A stretch of 64,000 nt of DNA from Hyalella azteca (Eukaryota > Arthropoda > Malacostraca > Amphipoda > Hyalellidae), in NCBI RefSeq assembly GCF_000764305.2, contig NW_025940654.1, positions 8,898-72,897 on the forward strand. The letters run 5' to 3'. Shown piece by piece: positions 13,001 through 28,000 of this stretch. Both the position numbers and the translations under genes were made by a program. Under the pieces are notes generated by a model. It saw nothing but the letters and a program-made list of their open reading frames with translations, was not told the origin of the DNA and made no database searches. Positions within the stretch are counted from its first letter, which is position 1. Each line of letters begins with the position of its first letter.

Positions 13001-16000
13001 GGTATATAATTTTCAAATTATTCCTAACAATTTCGATATTTGGGTAGTATCCTATTTAACATTCAAAATGTCGTTAACAAAATAAAAATGTCCATCGGCA
13101 CGCTGATTTTTGATTTGCCAGGGCAAACGAAAAATATTGTTCGATATATTGAAAAACTAATCAAATTGCCATTAAAACAAATTCTCTAGTCTCCAATGAA
13201 ACCTGCCTAAATGAAAAAATTTTGCCAAAATATACTAATATATAGTAATATATACTAATATATATATATGAGGTTCTTTACCGTGCCTTCAGCACTGACA
13301 GGCAGACACTCACCAGCCGCCCTTGCAACACGTTTTCTGGCTGAGCTTAAGCCTTGCTTACAGTCAACCCGCTTTTTCATGCGTTCCGTAATATAAATAT
13401 AGTATCAACTTAAAGTCAACGCTGTCCTTCAGTCCCCTTGACTGTCTAAGACCAGACCACTTCTAAGAATCCTGAACCGATGGACTGATAGCATAGGGTG
13501 TAGTCAAAACACGAGCTGTGACAGTGGCGCTAACGAACAGATGAGAAGTGAAGTGATTGATTGACAGTGATACTAAATGCAAAATAGTAGTGACTCAGAT
13601 CTAGAAGACAGCCTAAAAATTGGAGTGTGTACCAGGAAAGTGCTCATTAGGTACCCAGACAGTGAACCAAAAGTGGAAATGGAACCCGGTACACAACCCA
13701 GCGCAACATCTACGCCCGCTGCAACGCACGCCGCTGTCGGGCCAACATCGGGATCATCGACGTTGGATATGGTAAATAGCCGACCTGCTATGACATACGT
13801 TCTGAGCCCGAATTAGATTCCAAACTTTCGTGGTCATGTATTGCAAGGCGAGCCACCGGCATCGGTCGGTACGGCTGAAACGGACGTGAAAACATGGTTG
13901 GATCATATGACTATTCATTTTGAATCCACGGGGTTGACTGACGACTGTAGTCGTATCCAGCAATTGGCACAACACACCCATAAAAATGGGGTGATGCACG
14001 AACGGTCGTAAATAAATACCTTAACGATGATCACTTAGGCTTTGCATTTGAAGAGGTGAAAAAGGACCTCCTACTCACGTACTCAGGAGTCACATGCGTT
14101 TCTTTCGTAGACACGTGCCAGCATCACACGTCACGCACCTTACTAAGGAAGACCAGCAGTCTGTCCCGCTCCTGGCAGTGCTGGCAGCGTGCCAGCATCT
14201 GTCACGCACCTTACTAAGGAAGACGAGCAGTCTGTCCCGCTCCTGGCAGTGCTGGCAGCGTGCCAGCATGGTGACGATGTATTTAGTGTCGTTGAAGGGC
14301 CCGATGTCATCATGGTGAAGGCCGTAGACGAGGGCCATGGCCTGCAGACACAAGCACTTCATCGGCACTGCGGGCGTCAGCAGGAACCGGTGGTACAGGT
14401 CGTTGAAAAACTCAGATCTGTAATTATTAATAGTTATTAGGAATAATTAGTTAATATTAATTATTAACAGTGTGACAGTTATTGCTGTTATTGTTAATAA
14501 TTATTATTGATAGTCATTATTATTATTGATAATTATCATTAATTGTTGTTGCTGGCGTCAGCAGGAACCGGTGGTACAGGTCGTTGAAAAACTCAGACCT
14601 GTAACGTTATTATTGATGTTATTGTTAATAATTATTATTATTGATTTATTGATGGTCATTACTTTTATTGATAATTATCATTAATTATTTAAATTTACAA
14701 TACATATTAATTTATTCTGTAACGTAATTATTGTTGTTATTAATTATTATTATTTAAATTTATATTACATATTAATCGTATTTGTAATGTAATTATTGCT
14801 GTGATTTTTATCAATAATTATTGAAATTTATATTAAATTAATGTATTCTGCAACGTAATTATTGTGAATAACTAGTATTATTTATTATTGAAATTTACAT
14901 TAAATATTAATGTCTTCTGCAACATAATTATTATTATTATTTTTTATTCATTATTGAAATTTATATTACATATTATTATAATCTGTAATATAATTATTAT
15001 TGTTATTGTTATTAATAATTGTTATTATTGCTAGTTATTATTATAATTGATAATTATCTTTAATTATTGAAATTTACAATATATATTAATGTATCCCTGT
15101 TATGCATTTATTTTTATTATTATCATTATCATTAATTATTATTAAATCTGAAATTATTGTTAAATATTTATGTATTCTGTAATGTAATTATTGTTATTAT
15201 TATAATTTATATTACATATTAATGCATATATTTATATTTTTTATTTAAATAATAGCACTTTGCTGGGTACAAAACAGTGTGTATGAGTCCTACACTCACG
15301 ACTTGCGTATGGGGGAGTCCTACACTCAGGACTTGCGTATGGGGGAGTCCTACACTCACGACTTGCGTATGGGGGAGTCCTACACTCACGACTTGCGTAT
15401 GGGGGAGTCCTATACTCACGACTTGCGTATGGGGGTCCTACACTCACGACTTGCGTATGGGGGAGTCCTATACTCACGACTTGCGTATGGGGGAGTCCTA
15501 CACTCACGACTTGCGTATGGGGGAGTCCTGCGCCTGCATGGCAGAGTCCTGCTCCAGCAGGATGCGCAGGTAGTAGTCCCCGATGCGGATCTCTTCGTTC
15601 AGGGATGCATACTCAACCTGCGGGGTTAATAATATAAATAAATATGTATTTATTTATTATGTATCATAATAAATACGTATTTATTTATTATGTAGGCATA
15701 TGTATACATAAAATAATTGTTTATAATATATATAACCTGCGGGGCGAGGGGAGGTGAGAGCGGCTGGCATATGTATCATTATAATCATTTTTTATAATAT
15801 AATTAAACACAATGTGTTCTACGTTAATCAACTGCAGCATAACATACAGGCTATCATTGTCATCGGACGTTAGCCAAACTTTTCAGCATATCTGAAAATA
15901 CAGCTTGTCTCACTGCTTTATTATTGCATTATGTTTCAGTTCATCGAAACATCAGTTCACGTAGAGAAAAGATAATTTTATTTAAATATAGATCAGTTTA

Positions 16001-19000
16001 AAAAGAGATACAAGTTTGAAATTACCAAAACCAGAGAAACATATTCATATCATTACTCTGCTTGATAAGTTTTCAAAAACACAGCCACGAGTTATAGCAA
16101 TAGGTACAGAATCGCTAGTTAGGAGAACGGAAGTCATTCCGCTCTCATTACTTACTACAGTACTAGCCTTACTGTAGAGGTGGGGTGAACATGAGTGGTA
16201 GAAACCCATGTAGAACCTCACTGACTGTAGAACTGGTGTGTACATGGGTCAGTTTACCCCCATGTAGAACCCCACTTTCGAACTGACTAACCGACTCTCA
16301 GCCGCTCTGACCTGACCTTGTGCTACCTCGCAACCGCTGAAGTTAAGGTCCGACATCAATGTTACTACGACAGTTAAGTCAGACGTGGCTGCTCCAAAAA
16401 GACCAAAAAGAACTCTCGGTATGTACTATAACCGAAAATGTGCCCGCTAGATAAATAACTAATGCTATTAATAGTGAACGATCACCATCGTACACACCAT
16501 CACTGAATAAGGGGCACCTCACCTCCCACCAGGACACCTCACCCCTCACCTCGAACTCCTGGTAGTTCCAGGACACGGCCCCCTCGCCGGGCACCTCACC
16601 CCTCACCCCTCACCTCGAACTCCTGATAGTTCCAGGACACGGCCCCCTCGCCGGGCACCTCACCCCTCACCTCGAACTCCTGGTAGTTCCAGGACACGGC
16701 GCCCTCGCCGGGCACCTCACCCCTCACCTCGAACTCCTGGTAGTTCCAGGACACCGCCCCCTCGCCGGGCACCTCACCCCTCACCTCGAACTCCTGGTAG
16801 TTCCAGGACACGGCCCCCTCGCCGGGCAGGTCGCGCCCCTCAGCGAACTCCCGCAGCTCCTTCTCCAGCGCCACCCGCAGCTCCTCCCGCGTCTGCGGGG
16901 TCGTGAAATATACTTTCATCTCTTCAGAATCACGTAAGTATTAAGATTATAGGATATAATTAACTAAAATATACAAGTTATTCAACATAAAAATATTAAG
17001 TATTAGGTTTATAGAAGAATGTTGGGGAGTTATACCGCGGCACTCGCCCCCGGGGCACTTACTCCATAACAGTGGCCCCGTGACACGTACCCCGTGGTTC
17101 CAGACGAGATTGGTCATCCCGTGACTCCCCGTGACACGTACCCCGTGGTCTCAGATGAGGTTGGGCAGGGCGTGACTCCCCCGCAACACCCAGTGACACC
17201 CCGTGACACTAACCCCGTGGTTCCAGATGAGGTTGGGCACCCCGTGACACTAACCCCGTGGTTCCAGAAGAGGTTGGGCACCTCGTGACACCCCGTGACA
17301 CGTACCCCGTGGTTCCAGATGAAGTTAGGCACCCCGTTACACCCCGTGACACTAACCCCGTGGTTCCAGATGAGGTTGGGGAGGGCGTGGTCGCGCTGGA
17401 AGTTGTAGTAAAAGAGCGGCCAGTTGGCGGTGGGCTTGAGGTGCTCGCGTCTCTTGCGCAGCACTATGGGACGCTCCCTGAACCTCTCCTCTACGGTCTT
17501 CTCCCGACGCAGACGCTGCTTCCAGTGCTGCACCGCCAGCTGTGCGGGGGAGGGGCGGGGTAGTGGGGTGACGGGGGGTGAGGAGTGACAGAAGTAATAT
17601 CAGGCATGACGGGGTAAGAGTTATGAGGTGTGACAGAAGATGAGAGGTGACGGGGGTGTGGGGTGACGGGGGTGTGGGGTGACGGGGGTGGCAGCAATGA
17701 AAGTTGGAGTGAGGTGACGAATTGTGGCAAGCCAAATTAATCAATAGAATACGAAAAAAATACATGCAACCAACGGTTACCAGCCAAGGAAGCAAGAAGC
17801 AAGAGTTGTATGTACGGTCATGCATAACCAAATATCAAGATGTAGTCAATAAAATAAGAGGAAAATAACCAAGGCAATAGATGGACATTTGCATGAAATG
17901 ATGAAACAACTGCTTGATTAAATCGAGGTGCGGGTACAAATAAAGCAGTCACTGCAATAAACATATCCGTTTTCTAGGAAGTGATGCGTAGAAAACTTTT
18001 TCTTAGCTATGACTCATGTAAACACCAAATTCAGGTTTGATATTCAAATGTCCTGACCACTGACCAGTTAAAAAGTTTTAAGTCTAAGTTTTGAAATTAT
18101 TATGAACTTTAAAAAATTCACCGATAATAAATAGGTACATATAAATCTAAGATAAACATGGCATTTGGTGGCATATACAACTACTGATACGAGATCGGGT
18201 TATTGGGATAATGCGCTAAAAAACCTGCGAGTTACTTGAATTGAAATTCAACCCAAAATTATAATTTTTCAAAAAGTTATTATTCTAAATTCATTGTTAT
18301 TATAGTTCGCAGCATATTTTCTTGTAAAATGTGAAGAGACATTCACAGGCAAGACTTACCAAGTCCTTCTGTGCAGCATAAACAAAAAAAAAAAAAAAGT
18401 TACAAAAGCAGTGATGTTTGTTGCTTGCTCTGCAAAGCATGTGCAAGTGAGAGGTTTGTGCAACAAACTCCCTCAACAACTCACGGCAGGTTCTTGGAGA
18501 GAACTAAACTACCGACTAACTAAACTAAAGCTCCCCGACTAACTGAAAAATATAACTCAGTACTCACTGCAGTGAGTGACAGAGAGCGCATTTTCTCGTC
18601 GACGAAAACATGAAGTCACGGACGAACAGACAGACAGGACGATGGACAGACAGACGGACGGACGGACATGACGAGCGCAAAAGCGCTTTTTTCCCATAAA
18701 TGAGAAAATGCGCTAGAAACTCTTCACCGCCTGGCTCTCCCCAACCTGGGCCAAGACCCATGAAGACCTGGTCCCGAGTTGGGACCCCAAGCGTCCCTCC
18801 CGTGCCCCGACCCCTCTCACAACCCGAACCTTCCTCCCCACCACCCTCTCGGCACTTCATTTTTCTCGGCACTTCTCGGCCTTGCTGAAGCCTCCGATTT
18901 TCTTAGCCTCCCCGCCCTTTCTTTTTTCCTCCCCCCCCCCTTCCCATCATTCGCCCTCCCTCCCTTCCCCTTTTTTGCCCTCTCTCCCTCATTCCCTTCC

Positions 19001-22000
19001 TTTCTTTTAGGCTCCTTTCCCGGGGCGTCCGCGAACGCCGGTCCACTAACTCACCGCCCTACTATCGAAAATCAGCAATGAAAACCAAAAACACGAAAAA
19101 ACTATTACCCCATGAGAAATTATTACCCCGTGAAAATTATTACTCCACGAGAAACTATTACCCCCCGACATGTCATGTGCCACATGAGGTGAGTGGTATA
19201 CTTATCACCACAAGGGCAGAGGTACTCATCATCCCCAGACAGGTACTCACGTCGAGGTGCTTCTCGAGGTACTGCTCGTAGTACTTCTCTATCTGCTTGG
19301 TGGCCGGCTGCAGGCTGCGCTCCACGCCCTCCAGCTTCTGCAACACAACACGAGTTACAACACCGGGTCATATGTGCAACACTAGCACATATGTGCAACA
19401 TAGGGTCATTCGAGCAACACAGGACAAATTACACCACAAGTTACAAAACAACACAAGTTACAACACTAGGGCCTCGCTATCACAACCCGCTTTAGTACAA
19501 CTACTAACCTACATAAGTACACCCATCGGCATAGGTGCACTAAACGGCCTAAGTAAACCGTAGCGGCTGATTTCTCATCTGTAATTGATGGATTTAGCTG
19601 GTAGAGCCCGTCTGTGATTGGCTGACGGAGTTACGAACTCATGTATTTGTGATACTACGGGCCATGGTCCCTACAGCACCGGACCCTTGATGTGCTGGGC
19701 ACTACAGCACATCAAGGATAATATGCTGTAATATTTTTATGTACTTTCAAAATCGCGAAAAGAATTATAAATAAATAAGTATATAATACATGATTGAGTA
19801 ATCAAGACCGTGTTGCAGGACCCACTTTAACGCTGTGTTGCAAGAACCTCCTTCAGGATACTAAGGACCCAGCGACTCACGTCCATGTGGCGCTCCACGA
19901 GGCGCTCGACCTTCTTGGCGGTGGTCTTGACGGCGTCGCCCACCGCCCGCACCACCGCCGACCCCTGCTTGGCGGCCGCCGCCTCTGCCGCCGCCGCGAT
20001 CGCCAGGTTGTCCCTGCGAAGGCGGTGGAGTGATTAGTGTTATTGGTCTGCAGTAAACGGCACCGAATCTGCGCTGATACTGCGACAATACTGCGCTGAA
20101 TCTGCCCTGATACTGCAGTAAACGGCACTGAATCTGAGCTGATATTGCAGTAAACGGCACTGAATCTGCGCAGATACTGCGACAATACTGCGCTGAATCT
20201 GCCCTGATGCTGCAGTAAACGGCACTGAATCTGTGCTGATTCTGCGGCAATACTGCGGCAGTATTGCGCTGATACTGCAGCAATACTGCGCCGACACTGC
20301 GCTGATACTGCGCCGATACTGCATTAATACTGCGCTGATAATGCGGCAATACAGCGCTGATACTGCGGCAATACTGCGGCAGTATTGCGCTGATACTGCG
20401 GCAATACTGCGCCGACACTGCACTGATACTGCGGCAATACTGTGCTGATACTGCGGCAATACTGCGCCGACACTGCGCTGATACTGCGGCAATACTGCGC
20501 TGATACTGCGGCAATACTGCGCCAACACTGCGCTGATTCTGCGGCAATACTGCGCTGATACTGCGGCAATACTGCGCTGACAGTTGAGTCTGTCTATGTC
20601 GTCCACGGGGACGCTGGCGTCCCTCACCTGGGGCTGAGTCTGTCTATGTCGTCCACGGGGACGCTGGCGTCCCTCACCTGGGGCTGAGCCTGTCTATGTC
20701 GTCCACGGGGACGCTGGCGTCCCTCACCTGGGGCTGAGCCTGTCTATGTCGTCCACGGGGACGCTGGCGTCCCTCACCTGGGGCTGAGCCTGTCTATGTC
20801 GTCCACGGGGACGGTCTCTGTGCTCTCGAGGGCGGCCAGCAGTCCCCGAGGGAGGATGCGGCCCAGCAGCTCCATGGCCGCCTCGTTGTTGGCCGTCCAT
20901 AAGCCGACCAAGTGGCGGGACAGCTGCCGCTGACCCAGCAGCCGACCTGAACCATGGTGATTCATTAATACAAATATTCCCATTAAATCAATCATTATTT
21001 TTTCACATTATTCTCAAATAATATTAAATTAGAATTAAAAATTTCAAAATTTTATTTTCATGGATAAAATTATCATATTAAAACAAAGTCACTGAATTAG
21101 TTCAAATAGGAAGCAAGAGGAGGCAACAAAAAAGGCCATTAAAGAAATGGCTAAAAGGGTCCTTAAGATCCTACAGGACGCGCTTCAAATAAAATCTTCA
21201 ATATCCTACTGAGAAGGTCCTTAGGCGAGGCTAAAAAAGACCTTGACTAAGGATGCAACATTGATTGGCCCTAAAGAGGCCACAAATATTATTACTTATG
21301 AGATCCAAAAGAAGGCCGTGAATAAAGGGGCCCTAAAGATTAGCCCCTGGGAAGCCCAAAAAAGGCCCTGAAGAAACAGGCCGCAAAGTTTGGCCCTTAG
21401 TAGGAACAAAATAAGGCCCTGAAGGAGGCCACATAGATTGGGCCTCTTTGAGGCCCAAAAGGAGGCCACAAAGCTTGGCCCCCAGTAGGAACAAAAGAAG
21501 GCCCTGAAGGAGGCCACAAAGACTGGCCCGAAGTGGGAACATAGGAAGGCCCTGTAGAAGCAAGACACATAGATTGGCCTTTATGAGGCCCGGGACGGAC
21601 CGTCGTCGGTGAGGCGGGTGTAGAGGGCCGTGTAGAGGTGGCTGGGGAGAGCGCCCTCGGTGAGGGAGAGCCGCTGCATCATCTCAGGGATGTCGTCGTC
21701 CCCCTCCTCGATGACGGCCTTCAGCACCAGCCCCGCACCCTGCCATACATGTAAGTACTTAGCATCCTTATTATCCTTCTTATACTTAGTAGCCTTTGTA
21801 CACTTGGCATCCTTTTTATACTTAGTATCCTTCGTATACTTAGTTGCCTCAGTATACTTAGTATCCTTCACCCTTACTATCGTTACTTTCCTTTCTATGC
21901 TTAGTATCCTTCATATACTTAGTACCTATCTATGATATCCTTAGTAGGTATCCTTCTTATAGTACTTAGTATCTTTCACCCTTACTATCGTTAGTTTCCT

Positions 22001-25000
22001 TTGTATCCTTACCCTATTTGGTACCATTACTATCCTCTGCATCCTCAGTACCTGGAACAGCTTGTACCTTGTGAGGAGTTTAGGACGTCGTAGTCCACAG
22101 TCACGCTGATGCGCCGCCTTCGTCGTCCTCCGTCTCCGAGTCGTCGCTAGGCAGGTCACCCCGCCCTCGGGTCCCGGATGTAACGTACCTTGACCACTGC
22201 CAGGCTGGGGTGCTGGAAGAGCTTGTACAGCTGCCTGCCGTGTGCCCCACCTTGACCACCGCCAGGCTGGGGTGCTGGAAGAGCTTGTACAGCTGCCTGC
22301 CGTGTGCCCCACCTTGACCACCGCCAGGCTGGGGTGCTGGAAGAGCTTGTACAGCTGCCTGCCGTGTCGCGCCAGGAGCTTGAGGAGGAAGTCGAAGTGG
22401 GCGCCGTCGGTGGTCTCGCTGTAGGGTGCCACCACCGCGAACGTCAGGAAGTCCAGCATGGCGGCGATCACCAGGCCCCCAGTCCCCAGGTTCTGGGGGA
22501 GAATGGGGGTTGAGTGGGGGTTAGGTCCAGGTAGAGTTAAGTAGGGTTAAGGGAGGGTTAACTAGGGGCTGAAGCTAAGACCCCCGTCCCCAGGTTCTGG
22601 GGAAGAATGGGGGTTAAGTAAGGGTTAAGGGAGGGTTAGGTCCAGCTTCTGGGGATCAATGGGGGTTTAAATCGGGTTTTAAGGATGGTTAGGTAGGGGC
22701 TTATCATAAGTCTCCCCCATTCCCAGGTTCTGGAGATGGAGAGGGGTTAAATAGGGGTCTAGGGAGGGTTAGGTAAGGGTCAAACACCAGCCCCCAATCC
22801 AAGGTTCTTTAGAACCAGGGGGTTAAGTTGGGGTTTAAGAAGCGTTAGGTACCTAGGGGTTAAAGATTAAGGGGAGGTGACAAATATCAGCCCCCAGTCC
22901 CCATTTTCTGGGGATGCAGGGGGTTACAGGAGGGGGTTAGGTAGGGGGTTAATCATGAACCCCTCATATTAGGTTGTATGGAGGAGAAATTTTAATTTCT
23001 GGATAGCCAGTTTTGAATTTAATTGAACCCAGCTTCCCCAGTTTTTGGGGAAGCTGGGTTCAATTGAAACATTATAATTAATAATAAATATACAATAAAA
23101 GAAATATATAAATAAAATATATATATAATATAGGTATAGGTATATACCGTATATTATTCAATTGAAACATATTATAAGTGAGCCTTCAGGACACTGCAAC
23201 ACCTGCACCACAAGTAACACCTGTACTGCAACACAACCACGTGCAACACGCACCACGTGCAACACGAAGTTCTCCATGAGTTTCTCCTGGAACTTCTGCG
23301 AGTGCAACAACGATGTTTTGTTGAGTTGCTCCTGCTTGAGGTCGGGGTTGCTATGCATGGGTTGCAGCAGCGCACACAGCAGGTCCAGCGCTGCATGTGT
23401 AACCCCAGCGTCACCCCGCTGCAACCCCCGCATCACCTTCAGCCCCACCTTCTCCCGGAACCTGCAACACGCAACACTATACATATACAAGCATACAAAA
23501 TATACATGTACACCAATATATACACGCAACACTATACATATACAAGCATACAAAATATACATGTACACCAATATATACACGCAACACTATACATATACAA
23601 GCATACAAAATATACATGTACACCAATATATACACGCAACACTATACATATACAACCATACAAAATATACATGTACATATACACGCAATACTATACATAT
23701 ATAAGCATACAAAATATACATGTACACGAATATATACAAATACACACAACACTATACATATACAAGCACACAAAATATACATATAAACGAATATATACAT
23801 ATACACGCAACACTATACATATACAAGCACACAAAATATACATATAAACGAATATATCCATATACACGCAACACTATTCATATACAGGCATACAAAATAT
23901 ACATGTACACCAATATATACATAACACTGCAACACAAATACAAAAAATAGCTGCCCAGTTGCAACACTCTGGCTTTGGGGCATCACCCATAATTAATAGA
24001 ACGTTCACCCATGCACCCAGGTTTATGAACCATTAACCATTTCACCCATTGAAACAATAACTGCATCTGTCGGGGGAACTAACGTAAGCCCGACCGTAAC
24101 ATACGGGGTGGTCCCGTAACTTGTACTTAGTAAGTAACGATAGTTCATTCTTCTCATTTATGTCAGTCAATCACTAGCAAGCGTCCATATCACATGTCAC
24201 ACTATTTCAATCTGTGCGTAGTCTTATACTTCATTGTATAGATTATAATATACTTCATATATAATACTTCATTTTCCGTCATGCGTAAATAAACCATCGC
24301 CGACTCATAGAACATGCGGTTAATTCCATTGTATAGCAAGACCTATACCATCCGCCACAGCATCACCCACAATAGGAGTGACACTCACCCAGGGAGGGAA
24401 GTGAGGGCAGCGAAGCCAGCTTTAGAGGCCACGAGCCTCCTGAGGGCATGGAACTGCGCCTGCAGCTCCTCAGCAGTCACGCTGCTGAGGCCCACAGCAT
24501 TGCTGTGCTGCTGTGGCTGCTGTGGCTGCTGAGTGCTGCTACTGGTGCTGCTGGTGGACGTGGTGCTGCTGCTGGAGGTGCTGCTGGTGGGGAGGGTGGA
24601 GGGTACTGAGGAAGAGGGAACCATCGTAGAAGGTGCGACGTTTGTTGGGGTTGAAGCTGGGGAAGAAGAGTTTGATGACATCGGGGGTTGGAACACGTGG
24701 GTTGTAGAGTTCCCCACGGGGGTTGTGGTGGTTGAGTTTGGGGAGTAAGGGTTATCGTCCCCACGCATGACTATAACCCCTAGAGCCCCGGTGATGAGAC
24801 GTTCTTTGTTCTCAGCGAAGAAACCATCAACGGAAACAGAATGCAGGAGACCCGAGTACGGGACGTTAGCGTTGAACCGTTCAACGGCCTCCGAAAACGG
24901 GCACCCTATAACGGGCTGCTGCAGGAGCCTCAGGCACATGCTCTCCACTTCCTCAGTGACAGGGACCCCAGCAGGACCCAGTCTCTTGCATGGGTCACTA

Positions 25001-28000
25001 GGGGACATCCGAACATGGACCCCAAGATGTCCTGACCCTCTGGCACCATCCATGAGTGACGCTAACAATGCGTCCCGGTCTGAGCAGGTATAGACCCTGG
25101 ACCCGCCCGAGACCCACTCGATCTCAAGGCGTTGCGGGTTGTGCTGGCATCGGACTAAGGCATGGATGTCACTAAGGGGTCTAAGGGTCACCAGCCCATA
25201 GCTCGTAGGATCCCTCTCCACCAGGCAGGACTCGGACAATGCTAGTATCCTACGTATGGTTGTTGCTCCGTCCCCTACAGCAGTCATGTAGTTTGCACCC
25301 ATGCCGTTGGGGTTAGGGGATGGACCCCCCATAGGGGGATCGTAGAGGGCAAGGACCGTGCTGTGGGGATGACGGGCCACAGACACCACCTTCTGTACGG
25401 GGAACTCGCACAGCGACGTCTGATGGATGTCGTCACTGCACATGGTCAACGTATGGTATGTTAGAATTATATGTCCACTGATGCACTGTATATTAACCTA
25501 CACATATATTAGGTATATGTCATACATAGTATGTGACCTTATATTATAGATCATACCTAATATATCATACATCATAACGTAATATGTTACAGTATATTTA
25601 CGCGATCCCTGGTGTGAACCCTAACCTCAGTTATGTCTTGATTGCTTTAAATATTGGCAGAAACTCATGTATTCAAAATGAAAAAAATATTTAAAATTTA
25701 ACTTGAAAATATCATAACTACGGCTGTGATTAATACCCCCAAATTTTACAGATTCTTCAGGTAACATATATAGGTATTAATTTGTCACAGTGCATCGCCA
25801 TAACATTTCAATGTATATACACTCAGGCAGCCAAACTATCTTATAAAAAACACTATCGCATTATTAATATTAAATTACTTGAAAATTACTATCTTATTAT
25901 TTATTATTAATTAAATTAAAAATAACTACCATATTAAAAACACAGCTTCAATCGCTGATGTGCTATTGCACTTGGATTTTGTTAATTAAGACTCCAGTTA
26001 ACATGGATAACAAGTAATTTAATTTTAGAAATGAACAGTTTTAAAAAAAGAGTCACGTTCAAAATTTCAAAACCAGCGTGCCAACAGATTAATGGTCAAT
26101 AAACAGTTCTATAAATCTCTCAGGGCACCGCCACAAGATCCAGCACCTACAAGATCTCAAGTGAGGCGGTAAAGAGTCCCTCGATCTCAAGATCTCAAAA
26201 TCTCACGTCTATGGCCTTGTCCTAATTGAGGACCCCATCCGTCCCCCACACCTGAAGGACCCCATCTCTCTCTCCACACCTGAAGGACCCCATCCGTCCC
26301 CCACACCTGAAGGACCCCATCCCTCCTCCACCCCTAAAGGACCCCATCCCTCCCTCCACACCTGAAGGACCCCATCCCTCCTTCCACACCTGAAGGACCC
26401 CATCCGTCCACCACACCTGAAGGACCCCATCCGTCCACCACACCAGAAGGACCCCATCCCTCCCCCACAACTGAAAGACCCCATCCGTCCCCCACACCTG
26501 AAGGACCCCATCCCTCCCCACACCTGAAGGACCCCATCCCTCCCCCACACCTGAAGGACCCCATCCTACAGGCGAGGACGTGGGTCAGGCTGACACACCT
26601 GAAGGACCCCATCCTACAGGCGAGGACGTGGGTCAGGCTGACACACCTGAAGGACCCCATCCTACAGGCGAGGACGTGGGTCAGGCTGACACACCTGAAG
26701 GNNNNNNNNNNNNNNNNNNNNNNNNNNNNNNNNNNNNNNNNNNNNNNNNNNNNNNNNNNNNNNNNNNNNNNNNNNNNNNNNNNNNNNNNNNNNNNNNNNN
26801 NNNNNNNNNNNNNNNNNNNNNNNNNNNNNNNNNNNNNNNNNNNNNNNNNNNNNNNNNNNNNNNNNNNNNNNNNNNNNNNNNNNNNNNNNNNNNNNNNNNN
26901 NNNNNNNNNNNNNNNNNNNNNNNNNNNNNNNNNNNNNNNNNNNNNNNNNNNNNNNNNNNNNNNNNNNNNNNNNNNNNNNNNNNNNNNNNNNNNNNNNNNN
27001 NNNNNNNNNNNNNNNNNNNNNNNNNNNNNNNNNNNNNNNNNNNNNNNNNNNNNNNNNNNNNNNNNNNNNNNNNNNNNNNNNNNNNNNNNNNNNNNNNNNN
27101 NNNNNNNNNNNNNNNNNNNNNNNNNNNNNNNNNNNNNNNNNNNNNNNNNNNNNNNNNNNNNNNNNNNNNNNNNNNNNNNNNNNNNNNNNNNNNNNNNNNN
27201 NNNNNNNNNNNNNNNNNNNNNNNNNNNNNNNNNNNNNNNNNNNNNNNNNNNNNNNNNNNNNNNNNNNNNNNNNNNNNNNNNNNNNNNNNNNNNNNNNNNN
27301 NNNNNNNNNNNNNNNNNNNNNNNNNNNNNNNNNNNNNNNNNNNNNNNNNNNNNNNNNNNNNNNNAGATGTGTATAAGAGACAACGCTCACCTTGACAGCA
27401 AGGCCCTCCGGCAGTAAGGGCCCCACGCTCACCTTGATAGCAAGGCCCCCCGGCAGTAAGGGCCCCACGCTCACCTTGATAGCAAGGCCCCCCGGCAGTA
27501 AGGGCCCCACGCTCACCTTGATAGCAAGGCCACTGGCAGTAAGGGCCCCACGCTCACCTTGACAGCAAGGCCACTGGCAGTAAGGGCCCCACGCTCACCT
27601 TGATAGCGAGGCCCCCCGGCAGGTCCGACACGGGCAGTAGGGCCTCAATATTGCAGTAATGGTAGCAAGCTATGAGGGCCCCAGTGGCCCCATTGAGCTG
27701 CTCTATGCCACGTGGCGTCGCCACTAGCGCCACAGCCACGCCACAGTCGCCGTCACGGCCCCGGGCCTTCTGCGCCGCACTCCTCTGCGGGACAGGGACG
27801 GTTAGGGCCCCAGAGGGGACGTTTAGGACAGGGCCGCAGAGCGGGCAGTTAGGGACTCAAAGGAGGCAGTTAGAGCCCCAGTTAATTAGGGACAATTAAG
27901 GACGGGAGGGGGCCCTAGAAAAGACGGTTAAGGGCCCCAGAAGAGATGGTTTAGGTCCCAGAAGGGACGATTAGGGCAAGGCCCCAGAATGAATAATTAA

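Noticed and set aside
18564..19081. Pro/Ser-rich ORFs on both strands
   Set aside because: Low-complexity pyrimidine tract and MITE sequence without coding pattern.
19861..20627. Ser/Gln/Tyr-rich ORFs of ~200 codons
   Set aside because: Derived from the 22-bp CTGCGGCAATACTGCG repeat, with DNAJC13 exon 11 at one end.
23158..23950. Tyr/Ile/Thr-rich ORFs on both strands
   Set aside because: Translated 60-bp minisatellite plus the antisense of exon 7.
24533..24748. Plus-strand Val/Leu/Glu-rich ORF
   Set aside because: Antisense of the Ser/Thr-rich part of DNAJC13 exon 6.
27599..27784. Genuine tandem duplication of DNAJC13 exon 4
   Set aside because: Flanked by Nextera adaptor sequence and a gap; an assembly chimera is simpler.
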